Source: 40CM-4-69-5 sp036556905
Lineage (GTDB): Bacteria > Methylomirabilota > Methylomirabilia > Rokubacteriales > CSP1-6
NCBI GenBank assembly: GCA_036556905.1
Contig: DATBIM010000102.1
Coordinates: 97,822-161,821, forward strand
DNA length: 64,000 nt
Reading direction: 5' to 3'
Shown: positions 8,301 to 16,356 of the stretch, one piece after another
Position numbering within the stretch: position 1 is the first letter of the stretch
How the letters are laid out: each line of letters starts with the position of its first letter
Made by a program: the position numbers and the translations under genes
The notes under the pieces: model-generated
Databases searched by the model: none
What the model saw: only the letters and a program-made list of their open reading frames with translations
What the model was told of the DNA's origin: nothing

Positions 8301-8804
8301 TCAGAGCTTCTGCAGCATCGTCTCCGCGCCGCTGACCTCGAACTTGCCCGGCTGCTCCACGTTGAGGGCCTTGACAACCCCGTCGTCCACGAGCATCGAG
8401 TAGCGCTGCGAGCGCACGCCCATGCCGCGCGCGGTGAGGTCCATCTCCAGGCCCAGCGCCTTCGTGTAGGTGGCGCTGCCGTCGGCCATCATCCGGACCT
8501 TGCCGCCGCACTTCTGGTCCTTGCCCCAGGCCCCCATCACGAAGGCGTCGTTCACCGCGATGCACCAGACCTCGTCGACGCCCTTGGCCTTGAGCTTGTC
8601 GAAGTTCTGCACGTAGCTGGGCACGTGCTTGGCCGAGCACGTGGGCGTGAAGGCCCCGGGCACGGCGAAGATGGCAATCCGCTTGCCCTTGGCCTGCTCG
8701 CTCACCGTGAAGTTGTTGGGGCCGATGGTGCAGCCCGGCCGCTCCGTGTCGATCAGCTCGGTCAGCGTTCCGTCGGGGAGTCGGTCACCTACCTTGATCG
8801 CCAT
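8301..8804 (-). CDS. Peroxiredoxin, Prx5 type
   Basis: 167 aa of the Prx5/redoxin family (MAIKVGDRLPDGTL at the start). The peroxidatic Cys56 is in FAVPGAFTPTCSAKHVPSY, the Prx5 signature. Prx5 proteins reduce peroxides with glutathione/glutaredoxin or thioredoxin. It is the first gene of the seven-gene oxidase operon, with Shine-Dalgarno TAGGAGG and a TATACT hexamer about 35 bp upstream of the start codon. Two different peroxiredoxins in front of an oxidase suggest protection from respiratory peroxide. Confidence 0.93.
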   Translation of the reverse strand: MAIKVGDRLPDGTLTELIDTERPGCTIGPNNFTVSEQAKGKRIAIFAVPGAFTPTCSAKHVPSYVQNFDKLKAKGVDEVWCIAVNDAFVMGAWGKDQKCGGKVRMMADGSATYTKALGLEMDLTARGMGVRSQRYSMLVDDGVVKALNVEQPGKFEVSGAETMLQKL

Positions 8805-8838
8805 CAGATCCTCCTAGGGGGCGGTGGTGGTGGCCGCG

Positions 8839-8844
8839 AGTATA
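8839..8844 (-). promoter_or_regulatory. -10 hexamer of the oxidase operon
   Basis: On the minus strand TATACT (5/6 to TATAAT) lies 35-40 bp before the ATG at 8804. I see no good -35 at 16-18 bp, so this would be a weak or activator-dependent promoter. Transcription would start near 8832. Confidence 0.4.
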
Positions 8845-8892
8845 CAGGAAGCCGGGTGTCATCGCAGCCGGACCCAGCGGGGAGGTGGCGCC

Positions 8893-8928
8893 TTGACTTA
8901 CAAAACTGCTATCGATACCATCTCGGTA
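8893..8928 (+). promoter_or_regulatory. Sigma-70 type promoter of vapBC, with inverted repeat
   Basis: TTGACT (8893-8898), a 17-bp spacer and TACCAT (8916-8921) make a good housekeeping promoter. Transcription would start near 8928, only about 6 nt before the ATG at 8934, so the message would be nearly leaderless; no Shine-Dalgarno is present. TACC-N5-GGTA (8916-8928) overlaps the -10 and could be the site where the antitoxin-toxin complex represses itself. Confidence 0.6.
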
Positions 8929-8933
8929 AGCCA

Positions 8934-9143
8934 ATGGAGTCGGTGACCCTATCGACCAAGTTCCAACTGGTCGTGCCGCGGGGCGCGCGCGAGCGTCTCC
9001 GCCTCCGGCCGGGGATGCGGATCACCGTTCTCGACAAGGGAGGCGTCATCTTTCTCGTACCGGAACGCCCCCTGCGCGCGTATCGCGGTATCGCCCGGGG
9101 CGTGAGCGTCAAGGGCCTGCGCGAGAAGAAGGACCGGTTCTGA
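8934..9143 (+). CDS. vapB: AbrB/MazE-fold antitoxin (VapB type)
   Basis: 69 aa. The N-terminal half MESVTLSTKFQLVVPRGAR ... LRLRPGMRITVL is a swapped-hairpin AbrB DNA-binding domain. The basic C-terminus (GVSVKGLREKKDRF) would wrap the toxin. It should bind its own promoter and neutralise the PIN toxin encoded immediately downstream; the genes overlap by 4 nt. The short start at 8934 fits both the family and the promoter. Confidence 0.88.
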   Translation: MESVTLSTKFQLVVPRGARERLRLRPGMRITVLDKGGVIFLVPERPLRAYRGIARGVSVKGLREKKDRF

Positions 9144-9508
9144 TCCTCGTCGATTCCAGCGGCTGGATCGAGTATCTGGCCAACCGGCCTCGGGCAGACC
9201 GCTTCGCGACGTACATCGAGGGGCGCGACCCGCTGCTCGTCTCCGTGATCGCGATCTATGAGGTGTACAAAGTGATCCGTCGGGAGTTGAGCGAGGAGCG
9301 GGCGGTGGAAGCCGTCTCGGCGCTCCGCCGGGCGACCATCGCGCCGGTGGACGAGCCTCTGGCGCTCGAGGCCGCCGACCTGTCCCTTGCCCACGGCCTG
9401 GCCATGGCCGACTCGCTCGTGTATGCGACCGCCCGCCGGTTCTCGGCGACCCTCGTCACCGGCGACACCGACTTCACGGGACTCCCCGATACGATCGTGG
9501 TCCGCTGA
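9140..9508 (+). CDS. vapC: PIN-domain toxin (VapC type), CTG start
   Basis: 122 aa PIN-fold ribonuclease. Acidic metal-binding residues are present: Asp in ILVDSSGWIEYL, Glu in AIYEVYKV, Asp in MADSLVYATAR and Asp in VTGDTDFTGL. The protein begins (L/M)ILVDSSG, so the only sensible start is CTG at 9140, whose TG overlaps the antitoxin's TGA. The next ATG (9245) would delete the first catalytic Asp. VapC toxins cut tRNA or rRNA. CTG is a rare start and may keep toxin synthesis low. Confidence 0.85.
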   Translation: MILVDSSGWIEYLANRPRADRFATYIEGRDPLLVSVIAIYEVYKVIRRELSEERAVEAVSALRRATIAPVDEPLALEAADLSLAHGLAMADSLVYATARRFSATLVTGDTDFTGLPDTIVVR

Positions 9509-9553
9509 CGGAGTACGCGCGGCGCGCCGGTCCGTTGGTTCGGCCGATCGCTG

Positions 9554-10417
9554 ATGGACACCGCGCGCACCTTCGTGACCCCCGATGGCGTGACGCTGGC
9601 CTACCGCCTGTGGCGGCCGGGGTCGCCGCGCCGCACCGTCGTCCTGGTGCACGGGCTGGCCAGCAACCACACCCGTTGGGCCGAGTTTGTGGCGACGACA
9701 CGGCTTCGCGAGTCGTGGGATCTCCTCCGCCCCGACCTGCGCGGCTTCGGAGCCTCGCTCGATCGAGGCCGGGTGGGGCTGGACGAGTGGTGCCGCGATC
9801 TGCGGGCGCTCCTGGTCACCGAGGCGGCACCACCGGCCGTGCTCGTCGGGCACTGCCTGGGGGCCAACGTCGTGTTGCACTTCGCGGCCGGCTCCCCGAC
9901 GGCGACCCGGAGCCTGGTGCTGATCGAGCCGATGTTTCGCCAGGCCCTCACCGGCGCCCTGCGCCTGGCCGCGCGGCTTCGCCTGGCTGGAGCCACGCTG
10001 GCGGCCCTGGCGCGCGGCCTCAACCGGCTGGGCATTCACCGCCGGCGCCTGCCCACGCTCGATCTCGAGCAACTCGATCGCGAGGCCCGGGCGGCCGTGG
10101 CCGTCGCCGGCCCCGAGGCCTTTCCCGAGGCGCGCTTCGGCTCGGCGCTGGAGGATCTCAAGGTGACGCCGACGGCGGTGTACCTGGCCGGCTTGCAGGC
10201 GGTGACGAGTCCGCTGCCCGACCTTCGTGCGATCCCCGTGCCGGCCCTGGCGCTGCTCTCGCGCGGCGGCCGCTTCGGCGATCCCGACCTGACGGCCCGG
10301 TTGCTGGCCGCGCTTCCCCGGGGCGAGGTCGAGATGCTCGAAGCGCGCCACTGGATCCCCACCGAGAGCCCGACGGACATGCGCCGGGCGATCGAGGAAT
10401 GGTGCGAGCGTGCTTGA
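9554..10417 (+). CDS. Alpha/beta hydrolase with Cys in the nucleophile elbow
   Basis: 287 aa alpha/beta hydrolase. The oxyanion-hole region VVLVHGLASNHTRWAEF and acidic strand LRPDLRGFGAS are typical. The elbow reads VLVGHCLGANV, so the nucleophile is Cys101 rather than Ser. The catalytic His lies in EARHWIPTE near the C-terminus. Cys nucleophiles are known in dienelactone hydrolases, but this protein has the general esterase/C-C hydrolase layout. It starts a chain of five overlapping or closely spaced genes ending at 15008. Substrate unknown. Confidence 0.88.
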   Translation: MDTARTFVTPDGVTLAYRLWRPGSPRRTVVLVHGLASNHTRWAEFVATTRLRESWDLLRPDLRGFGASLDRGRVGLDEWCRDLRALLVTEAAPPAVLVGHCLGANVVLHFAAGSPTATRSLVLIEPMFRQALTGALRLAARLRLAGATLAALARGLNRLGIHRRRLPTLDLEQLDREARAAVAVAGPEAFPEARFGSALEDLKVTPTAVYLAGLQAVTSPLPDLRAIPVPALALLSRGGRFGDPDLTARLLAALPRGEVEMLEARHWIPTESPTDMRRAIEEWCERA

Positions 10418-11486
10418 CAGGCGGCGGGGAAGCGACGATGCTCCTCGCGTGAACATCTTCAAAGCCCAGGCCGTCAAGGATCCCGCTGAGGTGGCCAGGG
10501 CAATTCCCGTCATCGACGTCGCGCCGGCCTTCGCGGGTCTCCCTGGCGGACTGGAGGCAGTCGCCGTCGAGGTCCGGGCTGCCTGCGAGCGCATCGGCTT
10601 CTTCTACCTCGCCGGCCACGGCGTGCCCGCTGCGGTGGTCGAGGCCGCCTTCGCCGCGGCCCGGGAGTTCCACGCGCTCCCGCTGGACGAGAAGATGCGG
10701 CTGCAGCTCAACGAGAACAACATCGGCTACCTGCCGGTGAACCAGAGCATGCAGCGGCATTCGACCGTGCACCGGGCGACGCGGCCGAACTACAACGAGA
10801 GCTTCTTCATCAGCCACGATCGGGGCGCCGCGCATCCGGACGTCCTGGCCGCCACCCCGCTGCGCGGCCAAAACCAGTGGCCCCCGGGCCACGCCGGCAT
10901 GCGGAGCGCGATGCTCCGGTACTTCAAGACGCTGGAGGCGCTGGGCGAGCGGATGCTGCCGCTGCTGGCCCGCGCGCTCGACCTGCCGGCGGGCTACTTC
11001 GCCCCGTTCTTCGCCAACGAGGCCCACATCAACCTGCGCTTCCTGCACTATCCGCCCCAGGAGATCGACGACGACGAGCAGTTCGGCCAGGGGCCCCACA
11101 CCGACAACTCGTTCATCACGATCCTGGCCCGGGAGGGCGGTCCCGGGCTCGCCGTGCGACTGCCCAGCGGCGAGTGGCTGGCCCCGCCGGTCATCCCGGG
11201 GACGTTCCTCGTCAATCTCGGCAACGTCATGAAGCGGTGGTCGAACGACCGGTTCCTGTCCACGCCCCACGGCGTGGTCAACGACTCGGGGCGGGATCGC
11301 TACTCGGTGGCCTTCTTCTACAGCCCCAACCCCGCCTCCGAGATCGCGTGCCTGCCGACCTGCGTTAGCGCCGACAAGCCCCCGCGGTATTCCCCGGCGG
11401 TGTACCGCGATCTTGTGCTGGAGTTCTACAGCGCCAACTATTTCCACCAGAAGGGTTATCCGCAGAGCTCCCTCCCCGCGCGCTGA
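10410..11486 (+). CDS. 2-oxoglutarate/Fe(II) oxygenase, isopenicillin-N-synthase-like
   Basis: 358 aa if read from GTG 10410, which overlaps the previous stop; GTG 10449 (345 aa) is an alternative. The N-terminal DIOX_N part (IPVIDVAPAF ... CERIGFFYLAGHGVP) precedes the jelly-roll. The iron triad is His and Asp in GPHTDNSF plus His in STPHGVVN, and RYSVAFF holds the 2-oxoglutarate-binding R-x-S. Such enzymes hydroxylate or oxidise small molecules. Genes around it (hydrolase, molybdenum hydroxylase, SDR) suggest a degradation pathway. Confidence 0.9.
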   Translation: MLDRRRGSDDAPRVNIFKAQAVKDPAEVARAIPVIDVAPAFAGLPGGLEAVAVEVRAACERIGFFYLAGHGVPAAVVEAAFAAAREFHALPLDEKMRLQLNENNIGYLPVNQSMQRHSTVHRATRPNYNESFFISHDRGAAHPDVLAATPLRGQNQWPPGHAGMRSAMLRYFKTLEALGERMLPLLARALDLPAGYFAPFFANEAHINLRFLHYPPQEIDDDEQFGQGPHTDNSFITILAREGGPGLAVRLPSGEWLAPPVIPGTFLVNLGNVMKRWSNDRFLSTPHGVVNDSGRDRYSVAFFYSPNPASEIACLPTCVSADKPPRYSPAVYRDLVLEFYSANYFHQKGYPQSSLPAR

Positions 11487-11500
11487 GCCTCCCGGCTGGG

Positions 11501-13849
11501 ATGACGGACCCCACACTGCGATTCGGAAGCGATCGCGGCGCACCGCGCAGCGAGGACGAGCCGCTGGTCACCGGACGCGGACGGTTCACCGATGACATCA
11601 AGGTGCCTGGCCAGGCCTACGCTGTGTTCGTGCGCTCCCCGGCTGGCCATGCCGACATCCGGCGCCTCGATGTCTCGGCCGCGGAGGCCCGGCCTGGCGT
11701 GCTCGGGGTGTTCACGGGACGCGATCTGGTGGCCGCGGGGCTGGGCGGCATCCCTCCGGCGGTGGCGTTCCCGGGGCGGGACGGCAGGCCGATGTTTGCG
11801 GCGCCCATGCCGCCGCTGGCGGTCGGCCGCGTCCGTTACGTCGGCGAGCCGATCGCCGTCGTCGTGGCGGAGACGGTCGGGCAGGCCCAGGACGCGGCGG
11901 CGGTGGTCGTCGTCGAGCTTGACGAGCTGCCCGCGGCCTCCGATGTCGAGCGCGCCATGGCCCCGACGGCGCCGGCGATCTGGCCCGAGGCTCCGGGCAA
12001 CGTCGCCCTGGACTGGACCGACGGCGACGGCGCGGCGGTGGACGCCGCATTCGCGCGGGCCGCCCACGTTGAGCGCCTCCGCCTGCTCGACACCCGCCTG
12101 GCGCCCTCGGCCCTGGAGCCGCGGGCCGCGATCGGACAGTGGGACGCCGGGACGCAGCGCTACACCCTCATCGCCGGGACCCAGGGAGTGGCGGTGGTGC
12201 GCCGCCTGCTGGCCGAGGGCGTGTTCCGGGTGCCGGCCCCGCAGATCCGGGTCCTCACCTACGACGTCGGCGGTGGCTTCGGGATGAAGGTGCAGCCGTA
12301 TCCGGAGTACGCGGTAGTGCTCTACGCGGCCCGTCGGCTGGGGCGGCCGGTGAAGTGGGTCGCCAGCCGGCTCGAGAGCTTTCTCGCCGACACCCACGGC
12401 CGTGACGGGGTGCTGGAGGGGGAGCTGGCGCTGGACGGGCAGGGCCGATTCCTGGCCTTCCGTGTGCGCACGTTCGTCGGCATCGGCGCCTACGTCTCGA
12501 CGTTCGCGGCCGTCTTCGCCACGAACAACACGAAAAATTGTCTGTCGAGCGTGTACGTGATCCCAGCTTTGAAAATCGACGTGAAGATGGTGCTCACCAA
12601 TGCCGCCCCCCTGGGGCCCTATCGGGGCGCCGGGCGTCCCGAGGCCATCTACCTGCTCGAGCGTCTCATCGACGCCGCGGCCCGGGCCCTGGGCCTCGAC
12701 CGGGTGGAGCTTCGCCGCCGGAATGTGATTCCTCCGTCGGCCATGCCCTACCGGGCGCCGAACGCGCAGGTCTACGACAGCGGGGAGTTCGAGACGGTGA
12801 TGGACACGGCGCTGGCCCTGGCCGACTGGAAGGGATTCCCGGGGCGCCGCGCGGCGTCCGAGCGGGCGGGACGGCTGCGGGGCATCGGCCTGGGCTGCTT
12901 CCTCGAGGTGGCCGGGGGCATTCTCGACGAGACGGTGGACCTGCGCTTCGCCGAGGACGGGACGGTGACGCTGCGCACCGGGGTGCAGGCCATCGGGCAG
13001 GGACACCTGTCGACGCTGCCGCTGGTCATCGCCCGGCGGCTGGGCGTCGACGTGCGCGCGGTGAAGCTCGTCCAGGGCGACAGCGACGAGGTCCCGGTGG
13101 GCACGCCCAGCGTGGCTTCGCGGTCGATGATGATGGCCGGCAGCGCCGCCCAACTCGCCTGCGACGAGGCCATCGACAAGGGCCGCCGGCTGGCCGCGCA
13201 CGTGCTGGAGGCTGCCGTCTTCGACATCGAGTTCGTGGATGGCCGCTTCCGGGTGACGGGGACGGATCGCGGGATCGGGATCCTCGAGCTGGCCAGCCAG
13301 GCCCGGGCGCTGGCAGGAACGGGGGACGGGCTCGCCGACGGGCTGGATAGCACCGCCAAGTTCGTGTCACCCCAGATGAGCTTTCCCAACGGTTGTCACG
13401 TCTGCGAGGTCGAGATCGATCCCGATACGGGTGGGGTGAGCGTCGTCGCGTATGCCGCCGTGGACGATGTCGGCACCATCGTGCACGAGACCATCGTGGA
13501 GGGCCAGATCCACGGCGGGGTGGCCCAGGGCCTGGGTCAGGTGCTCGGCGAGCACGTGGTCTATGACGAGGCAGGCCAGCTGTTGACCGGCTCATTCATG
13601 GACTACATGATCCCGCGGGCCGACGACCTCGCCGAGATGCGGGTCGGCCACCACGGCGTGATCTGCACCACGAACCCCCTGGGCGTGAAGGGAGCCGGCG
13701 AATCGGGAGTCGCGGGGTCACTGCCCTCCGCGATGAATGCGATCCTGGACGCGCTGGCCAGCCGGGGTGTGCGCCATCTCGATCTGCCGATGACGCCGGC
13801 CCGCGTGTGGGCGGCGCTGGACCGGGCCAGGCCCGGTGGGGTAGCATGA
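11501..13849 (+). CDS. CoxL/xanthine-dehydrogenase family molybdopterin-binding subunit
   Basis: 782 aa large subunit of a molybdenum hydroxylase. The N-terminal a/b-hammerhead (DEPLVTGRGRFTDDI) is followed by Moco-binding segments: YDVGGGFGMKVQPYPEY, the active-site loop PYRGAGRPEA, and GVKGAGESGVAG with the catalytic Glu. The PYRGAGR loop is of the form-II CoxL/aldehyde-oxidase kind, not the AYRCSFR of true CO dehydrogenase. The 2Fe-2S and FAD subunits it would need are not in the neighbourhood. It oxidises an unknown aldehyde or heterocycle. Confidence 0.92.
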   Translation: MTDPTLRFGSDRGAPRSEDEPLVTGRGRFTDDIKVPGQAYAVFVRSPAGHADIRRLDVSAAEARPGVLGVFTGRDLVAAGLGGIPPAVAFPGRDGRPMFAAPMPPLAVGRVRYVGEPIAVVVAETVGQAQDAAAVVVVELDELPAASDVERAMAPTAPAIWPEAPGNVALDWTDGDGAAVDAAFARAAHVERLRLLDTRLAPSALEPRAAIGQWDAGTQRYTLIAGTQGVAVVRRLLAEGVFRVPAPQIRVLTYDVGGGFGMKVQPYPEYAVVLYAARRLGRPVKWVASRLESFLADTHGRDGVLEGELALDGQGRFLAFRVRTFVGIGAYVSTFAAVFATNNTKNCLSSVYVIPALKIDVKMVLTNAAPLGPYRGAGRPEAIYLLERLIDAAARALGLDRVELRRRNVIPPSAMPYRAPNAQVYDSGEFETVMDTALALADWKGFPGRRAASERAGRLRGIGLGCFLEVAGGILDETVDLRFAEDGTVTLRTGVQAIGQGHLSTLPLVIARRLGVDVRAVKLVQGDSDEVPVGTPSVASRSMMMAGSAAQLACDEAIDKGRRLAAHVLEAAVFDIEFVDGRFRVTGTDRGIGILELASQARALAGTGDGLADGLDSTAKFVSPQMSFPNGCHVCEVEIDPDTGGVSVVAYAAVDDVGTIVHETIVEGQIHGGVAQGLGQVLGEHVVYDEAGQLLTGSFMDYMIPRADDLAEMRVGHHGVICTTNPLGVKGAGESGVAGSLPSAMNAILDALASRGVRHLDLPMTPARVWAALDRARPGGVA

Positions 13850-14241
13850 GCGCCATGCGACTCTTCTTCTCCGCGCTCCTCGTCACCGCGCTGCTGGCCG
13901 GGTGCGCCAGCACGCCCCAGGCCCGAAGCGAGTTCGAAGATATTCCCGTTCCCCGAGGACTCGAGTACGTCGCGGATCGATCCACCGTCATCGAGTCGCC
14001 GTCGGTCAAGGCGGCCAAAGTGGTCTATCGCGGGCGCCTGGAACCCGCGAGCCTGGCCACCGTGATGCGCACGATCCTGGAATCGAACGGCTGGCGTCAC
14101 GTGGGCACGACGACGGCCGGGGGCAGCTCGGCGCAGATCTTCGACAAGGGTGACAGCTCGGTGCAGGTCCGCATCTGGGAAGAGTGGTGGTACACCTATC
14201 TGGAGTTGACCGGGGGCCGGGCCCTGCCCATTCAGCGCTGA
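13846..14241 (+). CDS. Small lipoprotein of unknown function
   Basis: 131 aa with a lipoprotein signal peptide (MRLFFSALLVTALLAGC; lipobox LAGC, Cys about residue 20), so anchored in the inner or outer membrane. The mature part has VPRGLEYVADRSTVIESPSV, a pattern typical of small DUF lipoproteins with an alpha/beta sandwich, and ends in WEEWWYTYLELTGG. Its ATG overlaps the stop of the CoxL-like gene (ATGA), so it is translated in the same operon, but I cannot link it to the enzyme. Confidence 0.85.
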   Translation: MSAMRLFFSALLVTALLAGCASTPQARSEFEDIPVPRGLEYVADRSTVIESPSVKAAKVVYRGRLEPASLATVMRTILESNGWRHVGTTTAGGSSAQIFDKGDSSVQVRIWEEWWYTYLELTGGRALPIQR

Positions 14242-15008
14242 TGCCGGCTCCGGGCCCGGCGCACCGCCCGCGGGCGTTCGTGACGGGCGCCTCCTACGGG
14301 ATCGGGGGAGCAACCGCGCTGGCCCTGGCCCGCGAGGGGTTCGACGTGGCGGTGTCGGATCTGCGGGCCGAGGACCTCGACAGCACCGTCAAGGCCATCA
14401 CGGATGCCGGCGCGCGGGCAGTGGCAGTGGCCCTCGACGTGCGCTCGCTCGCCAGCATCGACAAGGCGATGACCCATGTCCTGGCCGCCTTCGGCGGCCT
14501 CGACGCGCTGGTCAACAACGCCGGCGTTCCCCTGACGCGCCCGGCCGTGGAGGTCAGCGAGGCCGAGTGGGACGAGGTCATCGGGGTGAACCTGCGCGGC
14601 GCGTTCTTCGTCAGCCAGCAAATGGGCCGCCACCTGATCGACAGCAAGCGGCCGGGCAGCATCGTCAGCATCGCCTCCACCCACGGGGTGATCGGCATCG
14701 CCGACCGGTCGATCTACGGGATCTCCAAGGCCGGCATCATCCAGATGACCCGCATGCTCGCCATCGAGTGGGCGGGACAGGGCATCCGCGTCAATGCCGT
14801 GGCGCCGGGCACGGTGGAGACCCCATCCCGGGCCGCCGTCTTCGCCGCCAATCCCCAGCGCCGCGAGCTCATGATGAACCGGGTGCCGCTCAAGCGCTTC
14901 GGGACGGCCGAGGAGATGGCGGCGGCGGTCTGCTACCTGGCCAGTCCCGCCGCGGCGTACATCACCGGGCAGACCCTGCTCGTGGACGGCGGACTGACCG
15001 CCTACTGA
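14241..15008 (+). CDS. Short-chain dehydrogenase/reductase (FabG-like)
   Basis: 255 aa Rossmann oxidoreductase. Cofactor motif TGASYGIGGATA, NNAG, catalytic Ser in IVSIASTHG and YGISK (Tyr-x3-Lys) are all present; the C-terminus ITGQTLLVDGG is typical of classical SDRs. The Asp in VAVSDLRAEDL after beta-2 suggests NAD(H) preference. ATG shares its A with the TGA of the lipoprotein gene (TGATG). Last gene of the plus-strand cluster that starts at 9554. Confidence 0.92.
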   Translation: MPAPGPAHRPRAFVTGASYGIGGATALALAREGFDVAVSDLRAEDLDSTVKAITDAGARAVAVALDVRSLASIDKAMTHVLAAFGGLDALVNNAGVPLTRPAVEVSEAEWDEVIGVNLRGAFFVSQQMGRHLIDSKRPGSIVSIASTHGVIGIADRSIYGISKAGIIQMTRMLAIEWAGQGIRVNAVAPGTVETPSRAAVFAANPQRRELMMNRVPLKRFGTAEEMAAAVCYLASPAAAYITGQTLLVDGGLTAY

Positions 15009-15026
15009 TCGCAACCCGGCCGACCG

Positions 15027-15491
15027 TCACGCCATCGTGCGCAGGTGCTCGTCGAGGCGGTCGTAGCTCGCCGACCAGCCGTCTTTCATCCCCGTGCCCA
15101 GCGCAGCGTCGCGAGCCTGCCGCGACGGATAGAGGACCGTGCACGTCATCGTCGTCTTGCCGTCCACCTCGGTGAGCATCAGCGTGTTGAGCGTGTCGGG
15201 CCACTCGCCGCCCCACGACTCGGTGGTGACGAGCCGCTCTCGGGGCACGATCTGACGGTACACGCCCCGCATCTCCATCTCGGTGTCAGATCTCCGCCAG
15301 GCGAAGTGCCACCCCCCGCCCGGGCGGAGGTCGATCTCACAGACGGGCATCGTCCAGCCGTCGGGACCGGTCATCCAATGCGGCACATGCTTGGGGTTGG
15401 TCCAGGCCTCCCAGACGAGCCGGCGCGGCGCCTCGACCACCCGCGTCGCGATGAGCTCCCGATCCGATGGTGTCGTAAAGGTCGTGACCAT
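15027..15491 (-). CDS. SRPBCC/AHSA1-domain protein
   Basis: 154 aa START/Bet v1-like fold of the AHSA1 (SRPBCC) group: IATRVVEAPRRLVWEAWTNP at the start and GWSASYDRLDEHL at the end. It is a small ligand-binding protein of unknown ligand. ATG 15491 has a strong GAGGAG Shine-Dalgarno 10 nt upstream. It follows the YCII gene by 11 bp; this pair normally accompanies an ECF sigma factor, which I do not see here. Confidence 0.9.
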   Translation of the reverse strand: MVTTFTTPSDRELIATRVVEAPRRLVWEAWTNPKHVPHWMTGPDGWTMPVCEIDLRPGGGWHFAWRRSDTEMEMRGVYRQIVPRERLVTTESWGGEWPDTLNTLMLTEVDGKTTMTCTVLYPSRQARDAALGTGMKDGWSASYDRLDEHLRTMA

Positions 15492-15502
15492 GATCCTTCT
15501 CC

Positions 15503-15883
15503 TCACGGCGTCCGCGCATTGGCGCGGGCGGTGAGCTCCTCGTCCATCGTGCGGATCTCGAATGGCCCCCCCAGGCGCACACCCGGATGCTTCGACATCA
15601 ACTGGATCGCGTGATTCAGGTCCTGGGCCTCGAGGATCAGAATGCCGCCCAGTTGCTCCTTGGTCTCAGCGTAGGGACCGTCGGTCACGGATATCTTGCC
15701 GTTCCGCGCCCTGAGCGTGACCGCGCTCCGGGCGCTCTGGAGCGCCGCCCCACTGACGAAGTGGCCGTTCTTTTTCAGCATGTCATCGTAGGCGAAGCAC
15801 TCCTCGACCATCGCCTCCTGCTGGCCCTTGGACATCGTGTCCCACTTGTTTTCCTCGAGATATCCAAGACATACGTACTTCAT
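15503..15883 (-). CDS. YCII-domain (DGPF) protein
   Basis: 126 aa YCII-related protein. The DGPF-like motif is present as VTDGPYAETKEQLGG, and the N-terminus MKYVCLGYLEENKWDTM is typical. YCII proteins have a dimeric ferredoxin-like fold with a conserved His-Asp pair; their reaction is mostly unknown. Shine-Dalgarno GGGAGGAAG. It is co-directional with and 11 bp upstream of the AHSA1-type gene. Confidence 0.92.
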   Translation of the reverse strand: MKYVCLGYLEENKWDTMSKGQQEAMVEECFAYDDMLKKNGHFVSGAALQSARSAVTLRARNGKISVTDGPYAETKEQLGGILILEAQDLNHAIQLMSKHPGVRLGGPFEIRTMDEELTARANARTP

Positions 15884-16134
15884 GACTTCCTCCCGTGAGA
15901 GTGAGTGGTTGCCGACACTGGATAGTCGCTCGGGAACCTCTCACTTCGACAAGCTCCTGGTATCACCGAGCCTTGAGAGGGAGGGTTGGCCGCCACAGAT
16001 TCCTCCGTCTCCCGATCGGGCACCCTGCCCCCAAGGGGCCCGGCGTGGCTTTCAGGGGGTCGGCGAATCCAATCGGCCGGTGAGGGCGTCCCAACGGCGA
16101 AAGATCCGTCGATCTTGGAAAGGCAGGCATCGCC

Positions 16135-16353
16135 ATGAAGAGCGCTCCCGACGTGGTCCGACTTCCTGGTCACAACGATGAGGCCATCGCACCAGTCACG
16201 ATTTTCGATGCTCAGGGACGCGTCGTGCGCGTGGTTCCGGCGACGGAGTTCCGTCGCCCGGGCCCGGCCCCACGTGGCCACTGGCGCGAGCGGCGGGGCC
16301 GAGCTCTGAGCGCGACTGCCGGACGTACGGGGCCAGAGGAAGCCGCGCGGTAG
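16135..16353 (+). CDS. Possible small basic protein
   Basis: 72 aa, ATG with a weak GGAAAGG upstream. The N-terminal half (VTIFDAQGRVVRVVPATEF) looks like a plausible beta-strand segment; the C-terminal half is Arg/Gly/Pro-rich and could be random GC-rich reading. No family recognised. It sits between intact genes and a stretch of pseudogene fragments, so it may itself be a remnant. Confidence 0.35.
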   Translation: MKSAPDVVRLPGHNDEAIAPVTIFDAQGRVVRVVPATEFRRPGPAPRGHWRERRGRALSATAGRTGPEEAAR

Positions 16354-16356
16354 TCC

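Noticed and set aside
11501..13849. True CO dehydrogenase (form I CoxL)
   Set aside because: The active-site loop is PYRGAGRPE, not AYRCSFR, and no CoxM or CoxS gene is adjacent.
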